A DNA stretch of 64,000 nucleotides from positions 150,993,663 to 151,057,662 of the forward strand of contig NC_030680.2 in NCBI RefSeq assembly GCF_000004195.4, read 5' to 3'. This stretch comes from Xenopus tropicalis. Taxonomy: Eukaryota > Chordata > Amphibia > Anura > Pipidae. The position numbers were made by a program, and so were the translations under genes. Below the pieces are notes generated by a model. That model made no database searches and was not told where the DNA came from. It saw only the letters and a program-made list of their open reading frames with translations. Shown here in pieces: positions 39,829-51,049 of this stretch; the first letter of the stretch is position 1; the number at the start of each line of letters is the position of its first letter.

Positions 39829-39960
39829 TAGGGGCGGGGCAGGCTGGAGGGGGCGGAGCTGGGCGCTGGGCACAGACATGGGAGGGACAGACAGACAAGG
39901 AAGCCTGGGAAGTTCTGTTGTCAGAGGGATCTCACCCGCCAGGTGCAGGAGGGCACCCAG
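39829..39960 (+). promoter_or_regulatory. card19: card19 proximal promoter/5' UTR with GC boxes
   Basis: Two Sp1-type GC boxes (GGGGCGGGGC at 39831-39840 and GGGGGCGGAG near 39849) lie 110-140 bases upstream of the card19 start. No TATA box is seen at a useful distance. Confidence 0.45.
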
Positions 39961-39968
39961 ATGCCACC

Positions 39969-39975
39969 ATGCCAG
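39969..39975 (+). CDS. card19: card19 coding exon 1 (caspase recruitment domain-containing protein 19)
   Basis: The exon is only seven coding bases, ATG CCA G, then GTCAGT. The start has a perfect Kozak context (GCCACCATGC). Spliced to exon 2 it reads MPDPLYSERLLQDTPYL, which aligns without gaps to the start of mammalian CARD19 (MTDQTYCDRL...). The six exons total 564 nt (187 aa), against 183 aa for the human mitochondrial isoform. CARD19 (formerly C9orf89, BinCARD) is a CARD protein anchored mainly in the mitochondrial outer membrane; early work proposed BCL10 binding and restraint of NF-kB. An out-of-frame ATG at 39961 lies eight bases upstream. Confidence 0.85.
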
Positions 39976-40024
39976 GTCAGTGTTTGCCCCCACCCCTGCC
40001 CCAATCCTCTGGGGGGGTATAATG

Positions 40025-40083
40025 CCAGAGAGACTGGCACAGGGAGACTGGCACAGAGAGACTGGCACAGAGAGACTGGCACC
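40025..40083. repeat. short tandem repeat, 14-15 bp unit, 4 copies
   Basis: The unit is GAGACTGGCACAGAGA or close to it, 50 bases after card19 exon 1. Confidence 0.9.
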
Positions 40084-40089
40084 GACTGT

Positions 40090-41682
40090 GAGTTTCCCGT
40101 CATTCAGAGTCTGCAAGGTCACGCCAACCAGCCCTGTGTCCCCGGGGCCCTTAACCCTTAGTTCCCCACTGGGCCGGTGTGAGGGGGGGCCGGGAGTGAC
40201 AGGGAGTAGTGCGGGGGGGGGGGCAGTTATTTATATCTGGATGGAAAGAAACTATAAATACTGCTGGGAATGTACAGGAATCATAAATAGGGCAGGGTTG
40301 GGCAAGGCTTGGCCGCTCTCCCATCTGGCACAACTACAAATCCCAGCAGCCCCAGCGGGAGCAGTTGGACCTTCTGAGAGATGTAGTTCTGCAAAATGCA
40401 TGGGCTGCAATGTATATACATCCAGGGGTCCCCCCCTGTGCCCCCCATCTGTCCTTGGTACAGCCCGGGGCCCTACAGCCGCTGACTGCAACATGTGGCC
40501 CTCTAATACCCGACTAATAGCCCCCCAGAGACCCGCAGCCCCTAATAACCTGCAAATATCCCCCAGCGGGGGAATCTAGAACTCAGTCCCCTGAATTTGA
40601 GCCCATAGTGTCCCATATTAGCCAGGGGCCCCAGGATCTTGTATGTGCCCCCCCCCAGTCTCTACGCACAGTGTTGCCCCTCAGATATAATGGATGGGAA
40701 CAAGGGGAGACTTTACTGCCCCACAGGGGCCCCTGTTGTTTCCCTCATATCATAAACATCCCCCCCCCCAGGGTTAATTATCTGCCCCTGCTCTGTACCC
40801 AATGCCCCCTTGTGCCTCGGAACATGTTGTTTATACAGGGGAACATGCCCCCCCCCCCCTGCCCAGTCCAGCCCAGTCCAGCCCAGTCCAGCCCAGTGAT
40901 TTTAGGTTTCCCCGTCCCTGTAGGACCAGTAGGGGCAGTTTCCCGCCCTCAGGTTCTATTGCAGCTCAGGATACAGTGATTGGCTGGGGGCCCCGGCCTC
41001 TCTTTCATAAACACTGAGGGGCTCATTCCCTAAACTGCCCCTGGGTAGTAGGAAGCACCCATAAAGCACCCATAAAGGGATCCTGGCACCAATTCGTTTG
41101 GTAGATTGCCGGCTGCTGGGAGTTGCTGTTTGCCCCTCACAGATGTCTCTGTGGATCCCTGGGGGTCTGTATGTAAGATGGGAGTTACAACTCCCTGTAC
41201 CCCCCAGTAATTACAGCGCTGCCAGTAGGAGCAGTGAAGCAGTATGGCATCTCCCATTTATTAAATATAAACATGTAGGGAGGCTGCTTGTTACAGACAT
41301 AGATAGAAATTAAAGGGTAAGTAACTGCTAATTACACATTGGGTGGATACAGTTCTTGGCGTGGGTTTGGCCCAATCCCGCGCTGCATTGGGATAATATT
41401 GAATTCGCGCCATGGGATTCCCGTCAGGGAGCGCTGTAGGGGGCGGGGAGTTGAACTGAAAATGAAATGAGCCGTGATTGGATCAATAGAGTCTGCAGGG
41501 GCAGATACTGATACAAGGGTGGGTAATTACCGTATAGGGACCCCCCCACTGCTGGAGCAGATTGCACTGCGGTTGGGAAGGGTGGGATGTGGGGGGTTAA
41601 TTGTGTAGATGAACTTCCCTTTAACCCCTGCAGCTCCTGCCCCTGATATCGATGTTGCCCTAATGATATCGTTTCCCCCCAG
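40090..41682. other. card19 intron 1
   Basis: No exon is recognised. It holds a fragment ACAACTACAAATCCCAGCAG at about 40329 (a common palindromic repeat arm), C-runs near 40850, and a small GTCCAGCCCA repeat at 40865-40900. Confidence 0.55.
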
Positions 41683-41825
41683 ACCCTCTGTACAGTGAGC
41701 GCCTCCTGCAGGACACGCCCTATTTAACAAGGATCGGGCGGCTGAGCGAGCGAGTGACTGACAGGATCATCCTCCAACTGAACCGCGTTTATCCACAGAT
41801 CCTCTCCAACAAGGAGGCCGAAAGG
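41683..41825 (+). CDS. card19: card19 exon 2: first half of the CARD
   Basis: The exon begins after CGTTTCCCCCCAG and ends at GAAAGG|GTAAAT. It encodes residues 4-50, including RLSERVTDRIILQLNRVYPQ and ILSNKEAER. These correspond to CARD helices 1-3 and are strongly similar to mammalian CARD19. Entry is phase 1 and exit phase 0. The following intron is mostly a 133-bp tandem array. Confidence 0.96.
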
Positions 41826-41928
41826 GTAAATATCCCTAGCTCCGCCCATACAGTAAGGGGCATATTCACTACTGAGGGACATGGACCCCCCAACAGAATT
41901 GGTGCAGTCTGGACTACATATTATATAG

Positions 41929-43058
41929 TAAATAATGTACCCCCTACTGTAAATGATAAGGATATTAGCAGTCACTGAGGGGTTCTGTGCCCATATAAAG
42001 GCACAAGGCTGCAGGCTGAGTTATACAGGGAACTCTGAGTATCACTCATGTATTATAAGGGATAATGTACCCCCTACTGTAAATGATAAGGATATTAGCA
42101 GTCACTGAGGGGTTCTGTGCCCCCCATATAAAGGCACAAGGCTGCAGGCTGAGTTATACAGGGAACTCTTGAGTATCACTCATGTATTATAAGGGATAAT
42201 GTACCCCCTACTGTAAATGATAAGGATATTAGCAGTCACTGAGGGGTTCTGTGCCCCCCATATAAAGGCACAAGGCTGCAGGCTGAGTTATACAGGGAAC
42301 TCTGAGTATCACTCATGTATTATAAGGGATAATGTACCCCCTACTGTAAATGATAAGGATATTAGCAGTCACTGAGGGGTTCTGTGCCCATATAAAGGCA
42401 CAAGGCTGCAGGCTGAGTTATACAGGGAACTCTGAGTATCACTCATGTATTATAAGGGATAATGTACCCCCTACTGTAAATGATAAGGATATTAGCAGTC
42501 ACTGAGGGGTTCTGTGCCCATATAAAGGCACAAGGCTGCAGGCTGAGTTATACAGGGAACTCTGAGTATCACTCATGTATTATAAGGGATAATGTACCCC
42601 CTACTGTAAATGATAAGGATATTAGCAGTCACTGAGGGGCTCTGTGCCCCCCATATAAAGGCACAAGGCTGCAGGCTGAGTTATACAGGGAACTCTGAGT
42701 ATCACTCATGTATTATAAGGGATACTGTACCCCCTACTGTAAATGATAAGGATATTAGCAGTCACTGAGGGGTTCTGTGCCCCCCATATAAAGGCACAAG
42801 GCTGCAGGCTGAGTTATACAGGGAACTCTGAGTATCACTCATGTATTATAAGGGATAATGTACCCCCTACTGTAAATGATAAGGATATTAGCAGTCACTG
42901 AGGGGTTCTGTGCCCCCCATATAAAGGCACAAGGCTGCAGGCTGAGTTATACAGGGAACTCTGAGTATCACTCATGTATTATAAGGGATAATGTACCCCC
43001 TACTGTAAATGATAAGGATATTAGCAGTCACTGAGGGGTTCTGTGCCCATATAAAGGT
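41929..43058 (-). repeat. minisatellite, 133-bp unit, about 8.5 copies (inverted copy of 32195-33464)
   Basis: The unit contains GTACCCCCTACTGTAAATGA and GCAGTCACTGAGGGGTTCTG, the reverse complement of the array at 32195. It lies in card19 intron 2. A MITE-tail segment follows at 43060-43210. Confidence 0.96.
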
Positions 43059-43541
43059 ACCAGGTCATGGAACTCCAAGGTGACTTCTAATATCCTTATA
43101 TTTTACAACAGGGGGTACTTTTTCACTTATGGACATGGAACTCCTCGATTACTAATAATATCCTTATATTTTAAAATAGGGGGTACTTTATTCACTATAT
43201 AATAACAGGGTTCTATACGTTGTTTCTAGTGGGTAAAACTGGTTTCATAGGGGTGGAAGAACTGAACTAGTTAGTCTGGTTATTAACTCCCTACAGTGCA
43301 GGTAAGTGACAGTAGCCCAGAGTATGTGCTGGGAATCAGCAGAAGATGGGGGTTACTGGGGGGCATATTCTGGGGCACAGATCTTCCCTGCTAAGGGGCT
43401 GCGGGGGTTTTGGGCTGGTACAGAACCAGCAAACACAAGGTTCTGCTATAAATAGTTATGGCTGCTTTGCTGAATGCGAGTATAAGGTGTATAATCGGGT
43501 ACAGGACAATGTTGGGCTGATGCTTCTTGTTAAATTCACAG

Positions 43542-43695
43542 TTCCGGAACCCCCAGACCCCTCTGCGGACGAGACTATCAGACCTGCTGACCCACCTGCA
43601 TAGGAAGGGGGACCGGGAATGCCAGGAATTCTACCGGGCCCTACGGAACAACGCGGATAAGGTTTATGCCACTTTGCCAAGCAGGGAAAATCTGC
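43542..43695 (+). CDS. card19: card19 exon 3: second half of the CARD
   Basis: The exon begins after TTAAATTCACAG and ends at AATCTGC|GTACGT. It encodes residues 51-101, starting FRNPQTPLRTRLSDLLTHL, then DRECQEFYRALRNNAD. This supplies CARD helices 4-6, with the CQEFYRAL block shared with mammalian CARD19. Entry is phase 0 and exit phase 1. Confidence 0.96.
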
Positions 43696-44175
43696 GTACG
43701 TGTCAGTACCAGCCATAGCCAGCAGGTGGCAGCACAACACCTGTCAGAATCCTGTTTGTTTTGCCACAGGCTCAGTTAGTGCTTTGGTTTCTGTGTTTCT
43801 GTAGGAAAATTCACTGTAACCGGGGCCTGATATTTGCTATAAAGCACAATGTCACAGCTGTAGCCTCGTATTGTATTAAAGGGCAAGTAAACCAATAAAT
43901 AACTCCGAAAAGAAGCTTTCAGTTCTGTCTTGTTGCTAAGGCCAATGATCCCGGCAACCCAGAAACACCTAGTGGCATACGGGAATGAGTTGTCCTTTAT
44001 TACAGGGTATTACAGGGTATTTGCCCTATAGGAAAGAATGAAGCATTTGTTGGCAGCCACATATAATTATTCCATATTTGTATTTAATTGCCCCTCCCCG
44101 GGGTTATTGAAAGTTTGTTTTTCATATGAAGTCACTTTATTTATATACCCTATTTTGCTTGTTCTTGCCCCACAG
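43696..44175. other. card19 intron 3
   Basis: Non-repetitive intron. A frog repeat fragment (TTAAAGGGCAAGTAAACC) lies near 43877. Confidence 0.55.
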
Positions 44176-44232
44176 AGAGGGTGGAGCCAGAGATCAGCCC
44201 CCAGCAGGAGAAGATTATATTAAACGACAGGG
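44176..44232 (+). CDS. card19: card19 exon 4: linker
   Basis: This short exon lies between TTGCCCCACAG and GG|GTAAGT. It encodes residues 103-120, RVEPEISPQQEKIILNDR, the polar linker between the CARD and the membrane anchor. The sequence is poorly conserved, but the length is within one residue of the mammalian linker and both phases fit (1 in, 1 out). Confidence 0.85.
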
Positions 44233-45000
44233 GTAAGTTACCCATTAGCCCCTTGTAGGTAATGCCCCGAGGTGATGCGACTCCTACGCCGATACCTCCG
44301 CCTGGCCAAAGAGCAGGGCTCCGCCCACAGGCAGGGCTTAGGGAATTGGCACAAATGATTGATGCCCAGGTCGCCTCTCTGTTTCCTGCCTGTGGGCTGA
44401 GCCCTGCCCTATGGTCAGGCAGTGACAGCTAATAAAGCCCCAGGCTGTGGGTATAATGCAGTGTCAGCATTTGGAATTAACTGCCCCTCCCTCAGTAACA
44501 TAAACAACCCCCCCCCCCCATTAGGCAGAGTGGGAAAGTTGTGAATTTCATCCTCTTGCTTCACTTCCCCTTTAGTTCGGCGAAAGCTCGGCCCGAGGGC
44601 CAGAAGGGCGGCGACACTCGGGGTGTTGGCGCATTTGTTTCTTTCCCCATTTCCCACAACTGCTGATGTCAGAAGTCGCCAGTTGCCTGTGATTGTGACT
44701 CACGGAGGGATAGATGGGGGGGGGGGGGGTGTTGGGAGATAAAGTTGCCCCTTGCCCTGAAATTAGATGGGGGGGGGGTTGGGAGGGGCTTTAGAATCAT
44801 GAGAGTAAAACATTAATGGGGTTATGAAGAAAGCACTACGTTTGCCCAGGAGCAGTAACCCATAGCAACCAATCAGCAGGTAGAATTTACTGGTCAGCTG
44901 TTTATTGGTTGCTATGGGTTAGTGCTGCTTAGCAAATTAGTGCCTTTTATTAAATATGGGAGTTAGTGTGTAAGTTCTAACGTAACCTTGTTCCCCGCAG
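44233..45000. other. card19 intron 4 with a palindromic repeat
   Basis: G-runs at 44717-44727 and 44770-44778. A palindromic element at about 44836-44945 has arms GTAACCCATAGCAACCAATC and GGTTGCTATGGGTTAGTGCT. No other exon. Confidence 0.6.
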
Positions 45001-45072
45001 GGCCGGTGTTTTTCTTGGCTTGTTTTAGCGCTGCCGCCGGGCTGGCCTTCCTGCTGTACTGCAACAGCCCAG
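45001..45072 (+). CDS. card19: card19 exon 5: membrane anchor
   Basis: The exon begins after GTTCCCCGCAG and ends at AGCCCAG|GTAAGT. It encodes residues 122-144; VFFLACFSAAAGLAFLLYC is a single hydrophobic helix that matches the anchor of mammalian CARD19 in place and character. It places the CARD on the cytosolic face of the membrane. The exon is followed almost at once by a 3.9 kb block of tandem repeats filling the intron. Confidence 0.93.
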
Positions 45073-45079
45073 GTAAGTG

Positions 45080-45645
45080 GCAATTGGGGGGGCCCCAACA
45101 GTAATATGACCCAGTGGCCCCAGCAATAATATGACACAAGGGCCCCAGCAATAAAACAAGATGGTGGCTCTAGCTATTATATGACACAGGGGCCCCAGCA
45201 ATAATATTACCCAGTGGCCCCTGCAGTAATATGCCCCTGTAGCCCCAGCAATAATAGGACCCAGTGGCCCCTGCAGTAATATGCCCCTGTAGCCCCAGCA
45301 ATAATAGGACCCAGTGGCCCCTGCAGTAATATGCCCCTGTAGCCCCAGCAATAATAGGACCCAGTGGCCCCTGCAGTAATATGCCCCTGTAGCCCCAGCA
45401 ATAATAGGACCCAGTGGCCCCTGCATTCATATGATACATTGGCCCTCAGCAATAATATGGCACAAGGGCCCTAGCAGCAAAACAAGATGGTAGCTCTAGC
45501 TATTATATGACACAGTGGCCCCTGCTATACTGTGACCCAGTGGCCATAGCAGTAATATTACAGTGGCCCAAGCAATAATATGAAACAGTGGCCCCTGCAG
45601 TAAATTGACAAAGCGGCCCCAGTATTTAATGACACAGTGGCCCCA
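45080..45645. repeat. minisatellite, 50-bp unit, 4.4 regular copies plus diverged flanks
   Basis: The unit contains GCCCCAGCAATAATAGGACC and CCCCTGCAGTAATATGCCCC. It starts within a few bases of the card19 exon 5 donor. The flanks degrade into the following array. Confidence 0.93.
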
Positions 45646-45654
45646 GCAATATAT

Positions 45655-48600
45655 GCCACAGTGACCCCAGTTTTTCATGTGACCCCAGTATTTCATGTGA
45701 CAGTGACCCCAGTATTTCATGACACAGTGACCCCAGTAGTTCATGTGACAGTGACCCCAGTATTTCATGTGACAGTGACCCCAGTATTTCATGTGACCCC
45801 AGTATTTCATGTGACAATGACCCCAGTATTTCATGACACAGTGACCCCAGTAGTTCATGTGACAGTGACCCCAGTATTTCATGTGACAGTGACCCCAGTA
45901 TTTCATGTGACCCCAGTATTTCATGTGACAGTGACCCCAGTATTTCATGACACAGTGACCCCAGTAGTTCATGTGACAGTGACCCCAGTATTTCATGTGA
46001 CCCCAGTATTTCATGTGACAGTGACCCCAGTATTTAATGTGACAGTGACCCCAGTATTTCATGTGACAGTGACCCCAGTATTTCATGTGACCCCAGTATT
46101 TCATGTGACAGTGACCCCAGTATTTAATGTGACAGTGACCCCAGTATTTCATGTGACAGTGACCCCAGTATTTCATGTGACCCCAGTATTTCATGTGACA
46201 GTGACCCCAGTATTTCATGTGACCCCAGTATTTCATGTGACAATGACCCCAGTATTTCATGTGACAGTGACCCCAGTATTTCATGACACAGTGACCCCAG
46301 TAGTTCATGTGACAGTGACCCCAGTATTTCATGTGACCCCAGTATTTCATGTGACCCCAGTATTTCATGACACAGTGACCCCAGTATTTCATGTGACCCC
46401 AGTATTTCATGTGACAGTGACCCCAGTATTTCATGTGACAGTGACCCCAGTATTTCATGTGACAGTGACCCCAGTATTTCATGACACAGTGACCCCAGTA
46501 GTTCATGTGACCCCAGTATTTCATGTGACAGTGACCCCAGTATTTCATGTGACAGTGACCCCAGTATTTCATGTGACAGTGACCCCAGTATTTCATGACA
46601 CAGTGACCCCAGTATTTCATGTGACCCCAGTATTTCATGTGACAGTGACCCCAGTATTTCATGTGACAGTGACCCCAGTATTTCATGACACAGTGACCCC
46701 AGTAGTTCATGTGACAGTGACCCCAGTATTTCATGTGACCCCAGTATTTCATGTGACAGTGACCCCAGTATTTCATGTGACCCCAGTATTTCATGTGACC
46801 CCAGTATTTCATGTGACAGTGACCCCAGTATTTCATGACACAGTGACCCCAGTAGTTCATGTGACCCCAGTATTTCATGTGACAGTGACCCCAGTATTTC
46901 ATGTGACAGTGACCCCAGTATTTCATGTGACAGTGACCCCAGTATTTCATGTGACCCAAGTATTTCATGTGACCCCAGTATTTCATGTGACAGTGACCCC
47001 AGTATTTCATGTGACAGTGACCCCAGTATTTCATGTGACCCCAGTATTTCATGTGACAGTGACCCCAGTAGTTCATGTGACGGTGACCCCAGTATTTGAT
47101 AAGAAAGTGGCCCCAGTATTTCATGTGACAGTGACCCCAGTATTTCATGTGACCCCAGTATTTCATGTGACAGTGACCCCAGTATTTCATGTGACCCCAG
47201 TATTTCATGTGACCCCAGTATTTCATGTGACAGTGACCCAGTATTTCATGACACAGTGACCCCAGTAGTTCATGTGACCCCAGTATTTCATGTGACAGTG
47301 ACCCCAGTATTTCATGTGACAGTGACCCCAGTATTTCATGTGACAGTGACCCCAGTATTTCATGTGACCCAAGTATTTCATGTGACCCAGTATTTCATGT
47401 GACAGTGACCCCAGTATTTCATGTGACAGTGACCCCAGTATTTCATGTGACCCCAGTATTTCATGTGACAGTGACCCGTATTTCATGTGACAGTGACCCC
47501 AGTATTTCATGTGACAGTGACCCCAGTATTTCATGTGACAGTGACCCCAGTATTTCATGTGACAGTGACCCCAGTATTTCATGTGACCCAAGTATTTCAT
47601 GTGACCCCAGTATTTCATGTGACAGTGACCCCAGTATTTCATGTGACAGTGACCCCAGTATTTCATGTGACCCCAGTATTTCATGTGACAGTGACCCCAG
47701 TATTTCATGTGACCCCATGTGACCCCAGTATTTCATGTGACAGTGACCCCAGTATTTCATGTGTGACCCCAGTATTCATGTGACCCCAGTATTTCATGTG
47801 ACAGTGACCCCAGTATTTCATGTGACAGTGACCCCAGTATTTCATGTGACAGTGACCCCAGTATTTCATGTGACAGTGACCCCAGTATTTCATGTGACCC
47901 CAGTATTTCATGTGACAGTGACCCCAGTATTTCATGTGACAGTGACCCCAGTATTTCATGACACAGTGACCCAGTATTCATGTGACAGTGACCCCAGTAT
48001 TTCATGTGACAGTGACCCCAGTATTTCATGTGACCCCAGTATTTCATGTGACCCCAGTATTTCATGTGACAGTGACCCAGTATTTCATGACACAGTGACC
48101 CCAGTAGTTCATTGGTGACCCAGTATTTCATGTGACAGTGACCCCAGTATTTCATGTGACCCCAGTATTTCATGTGACAGTGACCCCAGTATTTCATGTG
48201 ACAGTGACCCCAGTATTTCAGTGACCCCAGTATTTCATGTGACCCCGTGTGGTTTGTGATGTGACAGTGACCCCAGTATTTCATGTGACCCCAGTATTTC
48301 ATGTGACAGTGACCCCAGTATTTCATGTGACAGTGACCCCAGTATTTCATGTGACAGTGACCCCAGTATTTCAGTGACCCCAGTATTTCATGTGACCCCA
48401 GTATTTCATGTGACAGTGACCAGTATTTCATGTGACAGTGACCCCAGTATTTCATGTGACAGTGACCCCAGTATTACATCTGACAGTGACCCCAGTATTT
48501 CATGTGACCCCAGTATTTCATGTGACAGTGACCCCAGTATTTCATGTGACCCCAGTATTTCATGTGACAGTGACCCCAGTATTTCATGTGACAGTGACCC

Positions 48601-49022
48601 CAGTATTTAATGTGACAGTGACCCCAGTATTTCATGTGACAGTGACCCCAGTATTTCATGTGACCCCAGTATTTCATGTGACCCCAGTATTTCATGTGAC
48701 AGTGACTCCAGTATTTCATGTGACCCCAGTATTTCATGTGACAGTGACCCCAGTATTTAATGTGACAGTGACCCCAGTAGTTCATGTGACGGTGACCCCA
48801 GTATTTCATGTGACCCCAGTATTTCATGTGACCCCAGTATTTCATGTGACAGTGACTCCAGTATTTCATGTGACCCCAGTATTTCATGTGACAGTGACCC
48901 CAGTATTTAATGTGACAGTGACCCCAGTAGTTCATGTGACGGTGACCCCAGTATTTCATGTGACGGTGACCCCAGTATTTCATGTGACGGTGACCCCAGT
49001 ATTTGATAAGAAAGTGGCCCCA
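45655..49022. repeat. compound minisatellite of 18- and 24-bp units, 3.4 kb, in card19 intron 5
   Basis: The two units are CCAGTATTTCATGTGACC and the same with an extra AGTGAC. Both lengths are multiples of three, which keeps frames of 540 codons (+) and 576 codons (-) open over 45496-47259; they are not genes. A rare TTTGATAAGAAAGTGGCCCC variant occurs at 47095 and 49001. Confidence 0.97.
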
Positions 49023-49057
49023 GAATGATATTTTGACACCGTATTTGCCTTTCCTAG

Positions 49058-49188
49058 AGACGAGATCCAATGGCGCCAGGAAGGTGTTTGGTTACACGGC
49101 TCTCGGCTTCGGGCGGCACATCAGGAATATTCTGATATCCTTCCTGGAGGAGCCAATGAGTGAAGCCCTACCTAGAGTGGGCCCTTAG
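49058..49188 (+). CDS. card19: card19 exon 6: C-terminus and stop
   Basis: The exon begins after TATTTGCCTTTCCTAG, 36 bases past the end of the intron array. It encodes residues 146-187, including ARKVFGYTALGFGRHI, then TAG at 49186-49188. Mammalian CARD19 has a similar TRRVLGFSPVIIDRHV segment followed by a short tail, so this is the true terminal exon. The frog tail is slightly longer. Confidence 0.92.
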
Positions 49189-49815
49189 GGGCCCCGAGCT
49201 GCTCACTACTCTGCACTTTTCTGCCAAAACATGGGACTTTGGGAAATAGGGCTGTGGCCTCCAGTCACTATACAGATATACAGTATATATATATATATTT
49301 ACCAATGATCAGGTGACATTCGCCATATTTGTTCCGTCCATAACTCCAAAGATCGGGCATTAACTGGGGACCAACCCACAGCGGCTCCGAGAGAAACGCA
49401 GGGGATCAGTCCATTGGCCGCTAAGTATTCCCGCGCAGAACCTGGAATTATTCTGGCAAATCCGCGGGATTTGGGTCGGTTTTTATTTCTTTAAGGTCCG
49501 GTTCGGACTTTCAAAGTGTTTTTAAGATTTTTAAAATATATATTTCTTTATATTCCTGGGCGGGGCCGTCGTGCCCTCTATATATTATCCGTGTATATAG
49601 CGTTTGTTACATTGGGGGGGTCAGAATTTGGGGTGCTGCGTATTTTATTGTAACGCGTTTCCTCTCGCACTGAACTTGTATTACAGTCTGTGGGGTACAG
49701 GGCTGAGGGGCACTAGGGGGCCCCCTGGGACCCAGGCAGTTTGTGCTCTGCACCCTGTGCCAGGTTTATATTCCACTATAGGCTGCAGCTTTAGGGGGTG
49801 CAAGGCAGTCGTACT
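49189..49815 (+). other. card19: card19 3' UTR
   Basis: The sequence after the stop is non-repetitive and AT-rich towards 49540. It runs into a palindromic MITE at 49815. No canonical AATAAA is seen before the MITE, so the transcript end is uncertain; AATAAA at 50635-50640 is the nearest candidate. Confidence 0.5.
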
Positions 49816-50253
49816 TAAAGGGGCGGTTCACCTTTAATTTAACTTTTATATGTCCTATTTCTAGCAACTTTGCAATTGGTCTTCATTATTTATTTGTTAT
49901 AGTTTTTGTATTATTTGCCTTTTCTCTTCTACATCTTTCCTACTTTCAAATGGAGGTCGCTGACCCCCCCCCCCGGCAGCCAAACAACTATTGCTCTGTG
50001 AGGTTACCATCTATTATTATTGTTATTTTCTATTCCTTATCTTTCTATTTAGCCCCCCTCCTATTTATATTTCAGTCTCTTGTTCAAACCATTGCTAAGG
50101 TAAACAAGGCCCTAGCAACTAGATGCTGAAATGCCAAACTGCAAAGCTGCAGAACAAAAAGCTAAAAAATGAAGACCAATTGCAAATTGTCTCAGAATAT
50201 CAATGTCTGTGTCATACTAAATATTTAATTAAAGGTAAACAACCCCTTTAATG
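49815..50253. mobile_element. palindromic MITE, about 440 bp
   Basis: It begins AAAGGGGCGGTTCACCTTTA and ends TTAAAGGTAAACAACCCCTT, long imperfect inverted repeats. It shares internal sequence (AATGAAGACCAATTGCAAA) with 56377-56822. It lies in the card19 3' flank. Confidence 0.8.
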
Positions 50254-51049
50254 CTGCCATAGCCATAGGACACGCCCCCCAGCCAGCCCCTCATGAATAC
50301 AACTTTGCCAAATGTAGGCGGAGCTGTATTCATGGGAGGGGCAAAGGGCACTAAGAGTGATCAGGGTGCAAGTGCTACATATACAGTCGGTTGCCCCCAA
50401 TTTTTGCCCTTTGCTCCCTGCTGTATATTAGCAAGAGGGGGGGGGTTGTACCAAAGAGATCTGACATATTCAGGTTATTTATGAAGAATTGATATACTGA
50501 CCACTGTGGAATCTCAGGAAAATATAGGGAAGGGGGGGGGGGTCTGGAAAGAATCTTGGCCTTGTACTAAGCACTATTCAGCAGGAACAGCCCATCTGAG
50601 TGCCCCCCCCCCTTCTGCACATATTAATAAGGGAAATAAAGTGCCTTGATGTTGGGAGTTCGGGTTCATGTCAGGGAATGGGGGGGCGCAGCTCACAGTA
50701 AATGCATTTATTTTTATTAACGTGGTTTTATCCCTGTTTCCTGCAATGCGGCCGGGGGGGGGGGGTCGGAAACCAGGGAAATGTGGGTAGAACTGGTGGT
50801 TATCAGGGGCGTCTGTGTTACTGGAGATAAACCTGCTCTGCCCCGGCCGGGGGGGGGGGGGGAATAAGGCTGTTTGTATGTTCATAGGGACCCGGTCTAT
50901 GCAGCTTTGTGTGTATCTGGCACCGACTCTGTCATTAAATAATTATCCCCCCCCCCCAGTCCTGTGTGTGTGTTTGTCCTGTACTAAATGGGCTAAGGAT
51001 TCATGGGAGGAGAGCGTCATGCTTCCCCTTTAATATATATAAAAATATA
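50254..51049. other. intergenic DNA between card19 and ninj1
   Basis: It holds many G- and C-runs and a single diverged copy of part of the 93-bp unit of 1741-2317 (TACTAAGCACTATTCAGCAG near 50565). No gene is recognised. Confidence 0.5.
50635..50640 (+). promoter_or_regulatory. card19: candidate card19 polyadenylation signal
   Basis: AATAAA lies about 1.45 kb after the card19 stop. Using it would place a MITE and several G/C runs in the 3' UTR. No nearer AATAAA was seen. Confidence 0.25.

Noticed and set aside
45496..47259. Open frames of 576 (-) and 540 (+) codons
   Set aside because: They exist on both strands because the 18- and 24-bp repeat units preserve frame and lack stops; they lie in card19 intron 5 and match no protein family.
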